From the NCBI RefSeq assembly GCF_024397975.1, contig NZ_CP073745.1:3498501-3562500 (forward strand): a DNA stretch of 64,000 bases. Reading direction: 5' to 3'. This DNA comes from Bacterioplanoides sp. SCSIO 12839. Lineage in GTDB: Bacteria; Pseudomonadota; Gammaproteobacteria; Pseudomonadales; Oceanobacteraceae. Positions 1 through 9,195 of this stretch are shown piece after piece; position 1 is the first letter of the stretch, and each line of letters opens with the position of its first letter. The position numbers and the translations under genes are program-made. A model generated the notes under the pieces. That model was not told the origin of the DNA, made no database searches, and saw nothing but the letters and a program-made list of their open reading frames with translations.

Positions 1-726
1 GGGTTTTCTTTGATAGCGCATATCGCTCTTCCAGAATTGAACAAACTTTTCTTTTTGCTCAGGCAAACAGTGCATACCCAATAAAGCGCCTTTGACAGCC
101 TTAGGCGGCAAGGTTAAGAGGTTCATTTGTGTTCCCTGAACCTGAATCTGCTTCGTCAGGTCACTGCCAGGCACAACCAGCGCGGACTGTTGCAAGCCAC
201 CATTATTCGAAGTCGCACTACTCAGAGGCGCGCTGCTGAGTCGCTCACAATAACGGGCGGGCGCATCATTCCGGAACTGGACTGGTGTTATCTCATGTGC
301 CAACAGATCAGGGTCCAATGCCAGCCATATTCGCTGAAAACCAGCATCCGATTGCTGCCAGGCAGCTAACGATTCAGGGTCATGATAAAAATGCTGGTAG
401 TACCAGTCGCTCGCTACTTGCTGCTGTTTCGCACTTATTCTGTCCTTGTGCTGTGTTAACGCTTTTTCAATTTGCGGACGTTTACTTTGTGCTTGCTGCA
501 AAAACTGATCAAATGTCAGCAACCCCCGAACAGCGGGGTTCAGGCGCTCATATTCACGCTGCATATGATCCAGGTAATCGGTTTCAGACAGGGCTGACGC
601 TGGCTGCGGTGGTAGCTGCATCCAGGGTTTGTCCGGCCGTCTCAGCGGTAACATGCCCCACTTCAGGCAAGGAATAATTTCGCCATCCAGAGGCAAATAG
701 CAAACGTTCTTAGCTAATGTCATCAT
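1..726 (-). CDS. Hypothetical protein, truncated by the window edge
   Basis: An open frame of 242 codons starts at ATG 726 (a second ATG follows at 723) and runs off the left edge without a stop. An in-frame TGA lies two codons upstream, so the start is close to correct. The product begins MMTLAKNVCYLPLDG, has no clear signal peptide or membrane segment, and is rich in Gln in its middle third. I do not recognise a family. It is divergent from the CsrB-like RNA gene, with a 20-bp palindrome 49 bp upstream of its start. The C-terminal part is missing, so no function is proposed. Confidence 0.7.
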   Translation of the reverse strand, partial: MMTLAKNVCYLPLDGEIIPCLKWGMLPLRRPDKPWMQLPPQPASALSETDYLDHMQREYERLNPAVRGLLTFDQFLQQAQSKRPQIEKALTQHKDRISAKQQQVASDWYYQHFYHDPESLAAWQQSDAGFQRIWLALDPDLLAHEITPVQFRNDAPARYCERLSSAPLSSATSNNGGLQQSALVVPGSDLTKQIQVQGTQMNLLTLPPKAVKGALLGMHCLPEQKEKFVQFWKSDMRYQRKP

Positions 727-775
727 TACTCATACTTACGTGGTAAAACCCCTAGCAGAGATCAGCCATGTCACT

Positions 776-793
776 TGTGAGATATATCTCACA
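776..793. promoter_or_regulatory. GacA/UvrY-type response-regulator box upstream of csrB
   Basis: The sequence TGTGAG-N6-CTCACA sits inside a perfect 20-bp palindrome at 775-794. It matches the known GacA box pattern (TGTAAG-N6-CTTACA) and closely resembles the UvrY site of the E. coli csrB promoter. It lies about 170-190 bp before the likely RNA start, the kind of distance at which UvrY binds upstream of csrB in enterics. The half-site spacing is wrong for CRP. The site is seen; binding by a BarA/GacS-UvrY/GacA system is inferred. Confidence 0.75.
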
Positions 794-959
794 AAGTAGT
801 AGGACATATCGATAAATCACCTTCGTCAATTTACCAAACACTGCTGCAGAATTTATTTAAGCCATTGATTTTAAATGTATTTTTCATTTATTACCCACTT
901 AGACAACTAATGCATTGCGCGACATTTCCCTTTTCGATCCACCAGAGTTTGCTATCTTT

Positions 960-1301
960 AATTCCGCAGGACGCAGCGCTGACAGGATGTTAGCTGATCT
1001 GGATGATCACTTAAGGATGATAGAGCATGATGCTCTGAAGGACACGAAGAAGGATCTTCAAGAGGAATGGCAAGGCTGCCAACACGGAAGAACGGAACGG
1101 AAACCCATGGATGATGGATTAACTGAACGTGATGGATCACGAGCAGGGAAGATAAGCCGGGACGCCAGGACGAAAGATCGCTAAGGAAGCAGTCAAGGAT
1201 GATCAATCACCAAGGTTAGGTGACATGGATGATCGCAAACCAGGATGGTTTTAGGGTGCTGTGACAGCCCGGACAGGACGTCCGGGCTGTCCGATTTTTT
1301 T
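960..1301 (+). ncRNA. csrB: CsrB/RsmB-type small regulatory RNA
   Basis: About 340 nt with no convincing protein frame but 22 GGA triplets between 969 and 1278, many as AGGA or GGATG, several in the loops of short self-complementary stems. This is the hallmark of CsrB-family RNAs, which sequester the translational repressor CsrA/RsmA through GGA-containing loops. It ends in an intrinsic terminator whose own loop carries a GGA. A candidate extended -10 (TGCTATCTT) lies at 950-958, so transcription probably starts near 960-965; the 5' end is approximate. A GacA/UvrY palindrome lies at 776-793. Length and number of motifs are close to those of E. coli CsrB. Small open frames on either strand here are discounted. 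Confidence 0.9.
1264..1301 (+). terminator. Intrinsic terminator of csrB
   Basis: A perfect 10-bp GC-rich stem (ACAGCCCGGA at 1264-1273 with TCCGGGCTGT at 1281-1290) encloses a 7-nt loop CAGGACG and is followed, after CCGA, by seven T residues at 1295-1301. The loop presents one more GGA motif. Confidence 0.92.
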
Positions 1302-1309
1302 GTTTTCCA

Positions 1310-1630
1310 TCACACCTTCTTTTGTTTCTGCGCCAACAAAGCCACCAAAACAAAACTTCCCATAATCACTGTTAAAAACTGCCACCCAGGCAAACTCCGA
1401 AGCAGGTTTTCAATCAGCGGTGTTAGCCAAACGGATAACGCACCATACCCCACCGAACACAACGCAATAAACGCCGACAAACGCACCCAAAAAGCTTGCT
1501 TCTTCACTAATACCCGTAGCCCGGAATTAATATGATCACCAAAAATCACTAAGGCCGTCGCCACCAGTGCCAGGGCGATATCATCGGTATGTGGACGCAG
1601 GAAAACCACCAGCTTTTCGATCAAAACCAT
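1310..1630 (-). CDS. DUF3392 family inner-membrane protein
   Basis: A 106-residue hydrophobic protein with about three membrane segments (roughly residues 15-38, 48-70 and 82-100) and a short basic tail ending QKQKKV. Its sequence pattern (PHTDDIALALVATAL, GYGALSVWLTPL) fits the DUF3392 family of small gammaproteobacterial membrane proteins, whose function is unknown. It is encoded convergently to csrB, with its stop only 8 bp beyond the csrB T-tract. The start ATG at 1630 gives a family-typical length. No operon partner is evident. Confidence 0.8.
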   Translation of the reverse strand: MVLIEKLVVFLRPHTDDIALALVATALVIFGDHINSGLRVLVKKQAFWVRLSAFIALCSVGYGALSVWLTPLIENLLRSLPGWQFLTVIMGSFVLVALLAQKQKKV

Positions 1631-1796
1631 TATTTTTCAGTCAATTCAATTGCTTAAGAAAACAGGCTAGTAACGATTTCAAACCAGTGCGAGAGTCACT
1701 TACGAAAGACTACAAAACAGCAAAGAAATACACTGGAGATGCAGGCTGGCTGTGCCATTCTGAGCTTGTACTTATTCACGGGAAGGTTTGATCAGA

Positions 1797-2282
1797 ATGC
1801 GGAACAATCATGAATCATCTCCTCCACCCTACCGATTAGGCGACCTGCTGATCAAGCAGCAGCTGATCACCCCAACGCAGCTGCAGCAGGCATTGCAACA
1901 GCAAGCTAACTCGGGAGATCGGCTGGGAAACATCCTGCTACAGATGGGCGCTCTCAGTTCTGCGACTCTGAAAAGAACCCTCAGCAAACAACGTTGGTTG
2001 CGACCCTGTGCCACCTGCTTTGCCTTGATGAGCCCAATCACAACCTGCTTTGCCAGCAATGATGAAAACGATAGTTACCAGCACTGGGTACAAACCCAAC
2101 AATGGCAAGAGGTGTCTTATCACAGCGTTCGCAATCACTCTTCTGCCGATTTAATGAAATTTGCAGCCGAAGCTGCCTGGGGAATTTACAAAGGGGAAGC
2201 TCAAGCTGGTGAGTGGCGCTACTCACTCAGCAAACAAACCAAGGCAGACGGCTACAGCCTGCAAATGTCGATGCGCTTCTGA
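1797..2282 (+). CDS. Small MshEN-like domain protein
   Basis: ATG 1797 is chosen over the TTG nine bases upstream because GGAAGG at 1781-1786 lies at proper distance; the product has 161 residues. Residues about 10-55 contain the pattern LGDLLIKQQLITPTQLQQAL followed by an LGNILLQMGAL repeat. This resembles the N-terminal MshEN/GspE-II domain of type II secretion and pilus ATPases, a fold that binds cyclic di-GMP in MshE. No ATPase follows. The remaining hundred residues have no domain I recognise. It stands alone, followed by a terminator shared with tRNA-Thr. A stand-alone c-di-GMP sensor or adaptor is possible but unproven. Confidence 0.7.
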   Translation: MRNNHESSPPPYRLGDLLIKQQLITPTQLQQALQQQANSGDRLGNILLQMGALSSATLKRTLSKQRWLRPCATCFALMSPITTCFASNDENDSYQHWVQTQQWQEVSYHSVRNHSSADLMKFAAEAAWGIYKGEAQAGEWRYSLSKQTKADGYSLQMSMRF

Positions 2283-2307
2283 ATCATTACTGGTTTATTT
2301 CAGGCAT

Positions 2308-2339
2308 AAAAAAAGCCCGTACTACCGTACGGGCTTTTT
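2308..2339. terminator. Bidirectional intrinsic terminator
   Basis: AAAAAGCCCGTAC / GTACGGGCTTTTT inverted repeat with a tiny loop. A-tract on the left and T-tract on the right allow it to serve both the plus-strand gene ending at 2282 and the minus-strand tRNA-Thr. Confidence 0.9.
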
Positions 2340-2343
2340 AATA

Positions 2344-2419
<76 letters not shown>

Positions 2420-2592
2420 TAAGTGGGTGCGAATATTAGAGATCAGAATTCAATGCGTCAACTGTTTTTTTCGCTAAGTTTATGAAAATCTTAACTTTCT
2501 TCAATATCGTCTATTCTCAGATTAGCGCTGCATGCGCTTAATAAAAATGTCACAATCCACTTCAGAGTTTTCACGTAAGATTAGGACCCCGC

Positions 2593-3279
2593 ATGAGTGG
2601 CTATATTCTGGTTGTAGACGACGAACCCGCAATTTCTGAGATGATCAGCACCAGCCTTGAGCTGGCCGGCTTTAAGGTAAAACTTTCTGCCAATGGCGCA
2701 TTAGCGCATCAGATGATTATTAATGATCGCCCGGACCTGGTGTTGCTCGATTGGATGATGCCGATGATGTCAGGCATTGAACTCACCAAAAAGCTGAAGC
2801 GTGACGAGCGGACCTCTGATATACCCGTGATTCTGTTAACCGCTCGTGGCGATGAAGACGACCGGATATCAGGCCTGGATGCCGGTGCCGATGATTATGT
2901 GGTGAAACCTTTTTCCCCGCGCGAACTGATTGCCCGCATTCGTGCCGTACTCAGAAGAACCAACACCAGTGGTGATGGCCAGCTGAGCGCTGGGAAAATT
3001 CAGCTGGACCGCAGCAACCAGCAATGCACCATCAGCGATGCCAGTGTGACGCTTGGCCCGCTTGAGTTCCGGTTGCTGGAGTTTTTCATGCTGCACCCGA
3101 ATCGCGTATACTCGCGCGCCCAATTACTGGATCGGGTATGGGGTGGCAACGTATACGTTGAAGACCGCACAGTGGACGTTCATATCCGACGCTTACGGAA
3201 GGCGATATCGATAGACGATCAGGACAAGCTGATTCAGACCGTTCGCGGTGCTGGTTATCGCTTTAGTCCTGATGAATAA
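2593..3279 (+). CDS. phoB: Phosphate regulon response regulator PhoB
   Basis: A 228-residue OmpR-family regulator. The receiver domain (about 1-120) has the acidic pair D9-D10, phosphoacceptor D53 in LLDWMMP, the Thr of LLTARG and Lys of VVKPF. A winged-helix DNA-binding domain (about 130-226) contains VEDRTVDVHIRRLR and GYRF near the end. Both the DWMMP motif and linkage to a PhoR-type kinase 40 bp downstream identify PhoB rather than another OmpR member. It would activate phosphate-starvation genes at Pho boxes when phosphorylated. No pst or phoU gene is in the window. Confidence 0.95.
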   Translation: MSGYILVVDDEPAISEMISTSLELAGFKVKLSANGALAHQMIINDRPDLVLLDWMMPMMSGIELTKKLKRDERTSDIPVILLTARGDEDDRISGLDAGADDYVVKPFSPRELIARIRAVLRRTNTSGDGQLSAGKIQLDRSNQQCTISDASVTLGPLEFRLLEFFMLHPNRVYSRAQLLDRVWGGNVYVEDRTVDVHIRRLRKAISIDDQDKLIQTVRGAGYRFSPDE

Positions 3280-3319
3280 ACCAATATGGCGCCTGATCGC
3301 CTGACGTGAGGCTCGAACA

Positions 3320-4585
3320 TTGCATCAATCTGCGTTGCAGGGTGAACTGACCAAAGTCGGTGTTGTTATTACCCTGGGTCTGGCCTCTGGCTGGACCATT
3401 AATCAACCTCTTTACGGTTTATTGGCAGGCCTGATCGTCGCGCTGATTATGTCCGTTCGTACGATGAATGCCCTGTTTCGCTGGAGCTACCGCCAGGGCC
3501 CTGCACCTCAGGATAGTGGCTTGATCGGCTACAGTGTGGATAAGCTGATTCGTCGGGAAAAGAACCTCAAGACCAAGCTGGCACAACAGGCCAAACAGCT
3601 AAGACGCTACAATCAGGGGATAGAATCTCTGCAGGATGGCGTAGTGATTATTGATCAGGAAGGCTACATCACCAATTTCAATGCAGCTGCGCTCTACCTT
3701 TTATCGTTACGCAAAGAAGATGAAGGCCAGCATATTAAAAACCTGATCCGGACTCCCAGCTTTATTAAATACTTTGATCGTGGTGATTATTCAGACTCTC
3801 TGCAATTTGATATCCAGAATATCAAGCAAACCTCCCTTCAGGTTCAGATCACACAATTTGGCATTGATCAGAAAGTGATGCTCATCCGTGATGTGACTGA
3901 ACGCAAGCGGGTTGAGACCATGCGTCAGAACTTTATCGCGGACGTCTCTCATGAACTGCGTACACCATTGACCGTGATTAACGGCTATCTCGAAATGCTG
4001 GCGGATATGGAGCTACCGAATGCACTTGAGAAAGCGGTCGGCCAGATGAACAGTCAGGGCCAGCGTATGAAAAGCCTGGTGAATGATCTGATTCAGTTAT
4101 CAAAGCTGGAAAGCGCCAACAGCGAACGCAGCGGCGAACGTTTTAATCTCAGAAGCCTCGGGCACTCTGTCGTCGATCAACTGCAGGAGTATGGCGATTC
4201 TGATATTCACTTCCTGTGCGAGCAGGAGATTGAAATTGAGGGTTTCAGCGATGAAATGAGTTCGGTACTCAGCAATCTGATTACCAATGCCATTAAATAT
4301 GGCAATAACAGCGATGTAGAATTCCGTATCCAGCCAATGGATAGCGGTATCGAGGTGAGCGTAACCGATCACGGCATGGGCATTCCGCCAGAGCATATTG
4401 CACATCTGACCGAACGCTTTTACCGGGTTGATGATTCACGCGAATCCACCGTTGGCGGTTCCGGCCTTGGCCTGGCGATTGTTAAACATGCATTGGAGCA
4501 TCATGACACTCTGCTGGAAGTCGAATCAGAAATCGGCAAAGGCAGCACCTTCAGCTTTGTGATTCCGGCAGAGCGGGTTATATAA
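3320..4585 (+). CDS. phoR: Phosphate regulon sensor histidine kinase PhoR
   Basis: A 421-residue membrane kinase. Two hydrophobic segments at about 13-27 and 31-47 have almost no periplasmic loop, as is normal for PhoR, which senses phosphate through PstSCAB-PhoU. A PAS domain lies at about 100-195, the HisKA domain carries the phosphoacceptor H211 in VSHELRTPL, and the HATPase has N (NLITNAIKYG), G1 (DHGMGIP) and G2 (GGSGLGLAIVK) boxes. The likely start is TTG 3320 with GTGAGG at 3306-3311; other starts would cut the first membrane segment. It is cotranscribed with phoB and ends within its terminator hairpin. Confidence 0.94.
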   Translation: MHQSALQGELTKVGVVITLGLASGWTINQPLYGLLAGLIVALIMSVRTMNALFRWSYRQGPAPQDSGLIGYSVDKLIRREKNLKTKLAQQAKQLRRYNQGIESLQDGVVIIDQEGYITNFNAAALYLLSLRKEDEGQHIKNLIRTPSFIKYFDRGDYSDSLQFDIQNIKQTSLQVQITQFGIDQKVMLIRDVTERKRVETMRQNFIADVSHELRTPLTVINGYLEMLADMELPNALEKAVGQMNSQGQRMKSLVNDLIQLSKLESANSERSGERFNLRSLGHSVVDQLQEYGDSDIHFLCEQEIEIEGFSDEMSSVLSNLITNAIKYGNNSDVEFRIQPMDSGIEVSVTDHGMGIPPEHIAHLTERFYRVDDSRESTVGGSGLGLAIVKHALEHHDTLLEVESEIGKGSTFSFVIPAERVI

Positions 4586-4599
4586 ACAACCCGCTTTTT
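4572..4599 (+). terminator. Terminator of phoBR
   Basis: AGCGGGTT (4572-4579) pairs with AACCCGCT (4588-4595), followed by a short T run. The phoR stop codon lies in the loop. It separates phoR from the convergent gene at 4618-5460. Confidence 0.8.
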
Positions 4600-4617
4600 C
4601 TCTTGTCTGATTACCTG

Positions 4618-5460
4618 CTAAACCTGCAACTCTGCGACATCAGGAAAACGCTCCTGCCAGCCATCGATCAATTCTGTCTGATCGATGTCCCATGGATGAA
4701 AACCGGTTTTAAAAAACGGCACCAGCGCTTTCATGGTATTGCGCATCATGCCATGGTCTTTGTTCCAGAAAAAATGGAACGCTTGCTTCCACTCTTTCCA
4801 GCTTGGTCGATGTTTTTTTGCAATTAACAGCTGTAACTGATGCTTTGCCAATCGGACAAACAGGCTCGTCACCGCCAGAACCATCACCCGCTTGCGCATA
4901 AATTCGTTATCTACAAATTGGCGATACACATCAAACGCAACGGCTTTGTGTTCAATTTCTTCCACCGCATGCCAAATCAGCATTTTGCGTAATGTTGGAT
5001 CAATATCGGCATAATAATCCGGGTTTTCCAGAATTTGTTCTGCCAGAGTAGCGGTGAAGTGTTCCATTGCAACGGTCAACGCCAGCTGGCGAGGCGCCGA
5101 TAGTTTTTTCAGAAACTTAACCCGCTTTTCCATCGTTCTTTCAACTTTATCGACGGGAAACCCCATGCCAACCAGCTTGTCATTTAATCCTTCGTGAGAG
5201 TGACCATGGTGCGCTTCCTGCCCAATAAAGCCACGGATCTGCTCTTTCAGAACCGGGTCAGTCACCTGATCACGATAGTTGCGAACGGAATGAATAAAGA
5301 AGCGCTCGCCTTCCGGAAACATCGCCGATAACGCGTAAAAGAAAGTACTGATCAGTGAGTTATCTTCAACGGCAAACGTGCGCATAGGCTCACTCATATC
5401 AAATGCCATGCGACGGGCTTTTATTTCCAGCGATTCAGGGGTAGGTGTTTTTGTTGTCAT
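4618..5460 (-). CDS. Metal-dependent hydrolase family protein (PF10118)
   Basis: A 280-residue soluble protein, helical, with ferritin-like metal-binding signatures QEAHHGHSHE (near residue 90) and WHAVEEIEHKAVAFD (near 175). These match the family annotated as predicted metal-dependent hydrolase (PF10118), whose reaction is unknown. ATG 5460 is preferred because GGAG precedes it by about six bases; a GTG at 5475 would only add MPGVA. The neighbouring AraC-type regulator is divergent, a pairing often seen with this family, suggesting the regulator controls it. A role in lipid or alkane-related metabolism has been guessed for such pairs but nothing here proves it. Confidence 0.78.
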   Translation of the reverse strand: MTTKTPTPESLEIKARRMAFDMSEPMRTFAVEDNSLISTFFYALSAMFPEGERFFIHSVRNYRDQVTDPVLKEQIRGFIGQEAHHGHSHEGLNDKLVGMGFPVDKVERTMEKRVKFLKKLSAPRQLALTVAMEHFTATLAEQILENPDYYADIDPTLRKMLIWHAVEEIEHKAVAFDVYRQFVDNEFMRKRVMVLAVTSLFVRLAKHQLQLLIAKKHRPSWKEWKQAFHFFWNKDHGMMRNTMKALVPFFKTGFHPWDIDQTELIDGWQERFPDVAELQV

Positions 5461-5630
5461 AGCCACTCCAGGCACAGTGAAGGCCGTTTTATTGTTATGA
5501 CAGCCAGTGTTACACAGCCCATCAAATCACTCCCGGTGCAATGTCTTCAGGCCATGGTGATTCTGACTCAATTTCCCCCTTATGCTGAATCTGCTTGCGC
5601 AAACCCGTCAGGCACATTAACTTGCTCGCC

Positions 5631-6662
5631 ATGACAATAAGAATATTAGGTCAGGGTGACCATCACATCTCTTCAGACTATTTGATTCTTTTATCAGAGC
5701 TGGCGTTTGAACGTGGTATGACTACCACCGATTTACTCAAAGGCACCGGACTGACAGAAGAGCTTTTTCTGTCTCCCGATACTCGCGTGGGCCATACCTC
5801 TGCCATTGCCTTTGTTGAGCGATTTTGCCAACTCACTCAGGATATTGGTATTGCGATTGAGTTTGGCAAACGCATGACACTATCCAGTCATGGGACACTG
5901 GGCTTTGCCGCACAATGCAGTGAAACCATGGAGCAAGCTGGCAATAAAGTCACACGTTTCCTGGAAACCCGTGCGCAGATTTTCACTATGAAACGCGAAC
6001 CCACATCAGAGCATAGGGTATTGTCGGTTTCACCGCGGTTTGAAAGTGAGCTTGCCGCTCCGTTTCTGATACTGGCATTTCTGACCAGCATTGAAACCAT
6101 TTGCCGCACATTGGTCAGCAGCGAAGGCAAGAAGTCACACAGTGACATTTATATTAATTTCGGAAATGGCTGGCAGCACAATACTTCTCTAATACAAAGC
6201 GCACTCCCCCACTGCACCATTCACTCCGCAAGCTGCAACCAGTTAATCTGGCCAGTATCAGCGCTATTAAAACCTCTGCCTTTTTTCAACCCGGATATGG
6301 AGCTCGCGACGGAACAACGGCTTGAGCAGATACTGAACCTGATCAAAGAACCGAAGACACTGCATGAAACCCTCAGGCAGACATTGATGAAACAGCTACC
6401 TATGCTACCGACCATCGATAAAATGGCAGAACAGCTTCATATGTCGGCTGCGACGTTAAATCGCAAGTTAAAAGCAGAAGGTGTGAGTTTTCAGCAGATT
6501 AAAGATGAATTGCGTTTTGAACAAGCCAAGCAACTACTAACAGAAGACATCTCATTGGATGCTGTTGCGGCACAGCTGGGTTACAGCGATGCCAGTAATT
6601 TCACCAAAGCGTTTAAAAACTGGGCTGGAGAGTCTCCGGCGCAGTTCCGCCAGAAAAACTAA
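5631..6662 (+). CDS. AraC-family transcriptional regulator
   Basis: A 343-residue protein with an N-terminal ligand-binding region of the Arabinose_bd/OruR type (about 15-205) and a C-terminal AraC DNA-binding region (about 240-340) with two helix-turn-helix motifs; the second contains DAVAAQLGYSDASNFTKAFKNW and PAQFR typical of the family. ATG 5631 is preferred over a TTG 36 bp upstream, which would add a nonconserved stretch. It is divergent from the PF10118 gene, with 170 bp between the starts, and may regulate it. The inducer is unknown. Confidence 0.85.
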   Translation: MTIRILGQGDHHISSDYLILLSELAFERGMTTTDLLKGTGLTEELFLSPDTRVGHTSAIAFVERFCQLTQDIGIAIEFGKRMTLSSHGTLGFAAQCSETMEQAGNKVTRFLETRAQIFTMKREPTSEHRVLSVSPRFESELAAPFLILAFLTSIETICRTLVSSEGKKSHSDIYINFGNGWQHNTSLIQSALPHCTIHSASCNQLIWPVSALLKPLPFFNPDMELATEQRLEQILNLIKEPKTLHETLRQTLMKQLPMLPTIDKMAEQLHMSAATLNRKLKAEGVSFQQIKDELRFEQAKQLLTEDISLDAVAAQLGYSDASNFTKAFKNWAGESPAQFRQKN

Positions 6663-6710
6663 CCTTCCTTTCTTCACTCTTTTTTAATTTTTGTTTTAAA
6701 AATCTGCCAT

Positions 6711-6738
6711 AAAAAAACCCGGCCTAAACCGGGTTTTT
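6711..6738 (-). terminator. Terminator downstream of fusA
   Basis: AAAAACCCGG / CCGGGTTTTT inverted repeat with a 5-nt loop, flanked by A and T tracts, between the convergent ends of the AraC gene (6662) and the elongation factor G gene (6764). It can act in both directions. Confidence 0.88.
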
Positions 6739-6763
6739 CTGAAGTTCAGTAATTAACGATTAA

Positions 6764-8851
6764 TTACTTCGCTTCTTTAGCTGCTTTTGCCTCAGCCATC
6801 ACAGTTTCTGCGATGTTCATTGGGCAAGGCATGTAGTGGCTGAACTCCATAGAGAACTGACCACGACCAGAGGTGATGGTACGCAGGTGACCAATGTAGC
6901 CGAACATTTCGGACAGAGGTACGTCAGCTTTAATACGAACACCAGTTACACCAGCTTCCTGGTCTTTGATCATGCCGCGACGACGGTTCAGGTCACCGAT
7001 CACATCACCCACGTTGTCTTCTGGAGTGAATACGTCAACCTTCATGATTGGCTCCAGCAGCTGTGCGCCTGCTTTCGGCATAGACTGACGGAATGCACCT
7101 TTTGCAGCGATTTCGAATGCTACTGCAGAGGAGTCAACCGCGTGGTAGCCACCGTCGTGTACGTCGATTTCAACGTCCAGTACCGGGAAGCCAGCCAGAG
7201 GGCCTTCAGCCATCATAGCTTTGAAGCCTTTTTCGATTGCTGGGAAGAATTCCTTAGGAACGTTACCACCAACAACAGATGTGGTGAATACGAAACCAGT
7301 ACCTGGCTCACCTGGCTTCATGGTGTAGTCGATCTTACCGTACTGACCAGAACCACCAGACTGCTTCTTGTGCGTGTAGCTGTCTTCGATCGGCTGAGTG
7401 ATGGTCTCACGGTAAGATACCTGAGGCTCACCTACTTCCAGTTCAACGCCGTAAGTACGCTTCAGAATGTCGACTTTAATGTCTAAGTGCAGCTCACCCA
7501 TACCTTTCAGGATGGTTTCGCCGGAATCTTCGTCAGTTTCAACGCGGAAAGACGGATCTTCTGCAACCAGTTTACCAATCGCAACACCCATCTTATCAAC
7601 AGCGCCTTTGTCTTTTGGCTTAACTGCGATAGAGATTACTGGCTCTGGGAATACCATGGCTTCCAGAGTACATTCGTGCTTAGGATCACACAGAGTGTGA
7701 CCAGTCTGTACGTTCTTCATACCAACAACAGCAACGATGTCACCGGCTTGTGCAGAAGTCAGCTCAGACTTGTCGTCTGCCTGCATTTCTACCATACGGC
7801 CGATACGCTCAGTTTTGCCAGTCGCAGAGTTCAGTACGGTATCACCCTTGTTCATGACACCAGAGTAGATACGGATAAAGGTCAGGGCGCCAAAACGGTC
7901 GTCCATGATCTTAAACGCCAGAGCACGCAGTGGCTCGTCAGCAGAAACGATAGCGTGTTCGCCAGTTTCGTTACCTTCTTCGTCAGTCAGAGGCTGAGGA
8001 TCAACTTCGGTTGGCGACGGCAGGTAGTCAACAACAGCGTCCAGAACCAACTGAACACCTTTGTTTTTGAATGCAGAACCACAGTAAGTTGGGAAGAAGT
8101 CCAGCTTACGGGTACCTTCACGGATGCAACGCTTGATGTCGTCCATTGACGGCTCTTCACCTTCTTCCAGGTAAGCCATCATCAGGTCTTCGTCTTGTTC
8201 CAGAGCAGTTTCAATCAGCTGCTCGCGGTACATTTCAACGTCGTCCTTCATGTCTTCAGGAACTTCTTTGATTTCGTAGTTCTCTGGCAGACCTGTGTCA
8301 TCCCATACGAACGCTTGACGGCTCAGCAGGTCAACAACACCTACGAACTCATCTTCTTCACCGATTGGCAGAACCATAACCAGTGGGTTTGCGCCCAGTA
8401 CTTTCTTAACCTGATCAACAACGCGGTAGAAGTTGGCACCCAGACGGTCCAGCTTGTTAACGAAGATGATACGGGATACTTCAGATTCGTTCGCGTAACG
8501 CCAGTTAGTCTCAGACTGAGGCTCAACACCACCGGAACCACAGAATACACCAACACCACCGTCCAGTACTTTCAGGGAACGGTATACTTCAACGGTGAAG
8601 TCAACGTGTCCAGGGGTGTCAATAACGTTCAGGCGGTGACCAGCCCATTCACAGGTAACAGCTGCAGACTGAATGGTAATACCACGCTCAGCTTCCTGAT
8701 CCATGAAGTCAGTGGTGGATTCACCATCGTGAACTTCACCAGTCTTGTGGATCTTACCAGTGAGCTTCAGGATACGCTCAGTTGTAGTGGTCTTACCGGC
8801 ATCAACGTGAGCGAAGATACCGATATTTCTGTATTTGCTTAAGTCAGTCAT
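6764..8851 (-). CDS. fusA: Elongation factor G, EF-G2-type paralogue
   Basis: A 695-residue translational GTPase. G1 is AHVDAGKT (14-21), G2 lies in the EAERGITI segment, G3 is DTPGHVDF, G4 is NKLD; domains II-V of EF-G follow. It catalyses GTP-driven translocation on the ribosome or ribosome recycling. Details such as [11 protein letters not shown] and [16 protein letters not shown] are characteristic of the second EF-G type found in many gammaproteobacteria rather than the str-operon copy. It is not in an str operon: no rpsL or rpsG adjoins it. ATG 8851 (MTDLSKYRN) is the proper start; the open frame extends 30 codons upstream without homology. It is divergent from tuf. Confidence 0.93.
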   Translation of the reverse strand: MTDLSKYRNIGIFAHVDAGKTTTTERILKLTGKIHKTGEVHDGESTTDFMDQEAERGITIQSAAVTCEWAGHRLNVIDTPGHVDFTVEVYRSLKVLDGGVGVFCGSGGVEPQSETNWRYANESEVSRIIFVNKLDRLGANFYRVVDQVKKVLGANPLVMVLPIGEEDEFVGVVDLLSRQAFVWDDTGLPENYEIKEVPEDMKDDVEMYREQLIETALEQDEDLMMAYLEEGEEPSMDDIKRCIREGTRKLDFFPTYCGSAFKNKGVQLVLDAVVDYLPSPTEVDPQPLTDEEGNETGEHAIVSADEPLRALAFKIMDDRFGALTFIRIYSGVMNKGDTVLNSATGKTERIGRMVEMQADDKSELTSAQAGDIVAVVGMKNVQTGHTLCDPKHECTLEAMVFPEPVISIAVKPKDKGAVDKMGVAIGKLVAEDPSFRVETDEDSGETILKGMGELHLDIKVDILKRTYGVELEVGEPQVSYRETITQPIEDSYTHKKQSGGSGQYGKIDYTMKPGEPGTGFVFTTSVVGGNVPKEFFPAIEKGFKAMMAEGPLAGFPVLDVEIDVHDGGYHAVDSSAVAFEIAAKGAFRQSMPKAGAQLLEPIMKVDVFTPEDNVGDVIGDLNRRRGMIKDQEAGVTGVRIKADVPLSEMFGYIGHLRTITSGRGQFSMEFSHYMPCPMNIAETVMAEAKAAKEAK

Positions 8852-9195
8852 ATCGTTACTCAAAAAGGTAAGGTCAAAATCGCGCGCCATTCTACAAGGT
8901 TTGTTCGCCGAAAGGTACTCTCTTTGTAAGGCAATTTTCATTCACCCGAAAACATGGCCTTTATCCCCGTGATTCAGGGTGAAAGGCTGGCTCAAAAAGC
9001 CCCAGATAAAGCGGCTGCTCTGTTACCGCTGCGTGACAGTTGAACAATACCCTTAACACGGATATTGACTCCCATCTCCAGAACATTAATATTGCCCACT
9101 TTATTTCGCCCTGAAATCTGTGTGGAGAGTTGATGCTCACTGCGTTGCTCAGGGCTTCGGTTAACAATTAATTATGTTTTTTGAGGGCTGCCCTT
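8852..9195. promoter_or_regulatory. Divergent control region between fusA and tuf
   Basis: A 344-bp stretch with no supported gene. It should hold the promoters for both divergent elongation factor genes. On the tuf side it contains a candidate promoter (9065-9092) and, in the leader, an inverted repeat GCCCTGA (9108-9114) / TCAGGGC (9149-9155) that could form a stem with a 34-nt loop. A 68-codon open frame on the minus strand here has no features of a real protein. Confidence 0.55.
9065..9092 (+). promoter_or_regulatory. Candidate sigma-70 promoter for tuf
   Basis: TTGACT at 9065-9070 and TAATAT at 9087-9092 are separated by 16 bp. Transcription would begin near 9099 and give a leader of about 97 nt before ATG 9196. 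The match is good for -35 and moderate for -10. Confidence 0.5.

Noticed and set aside
775..794. Possible CRP/Vfr site in the palindrome
   Set aside because: TGTGA and TCACA are separated by 8 bp, not the 6 bp needed; the GacA/UvrY pattern fits exactly.
915..1206. Open frames of 80-90 codons on both strands inside the csrB region
   Set aside because: They lack ribosome sites and are explained by the GGA-rich RNA gene with its own terminator.
6836..8842. Long open frames antisense to the EF-G gene
   Set aside because: They follow from strong codon bias on the other strand and have no homology or ribosome sites; similar shadows occur opposite tuf, ahcY and pilJ.
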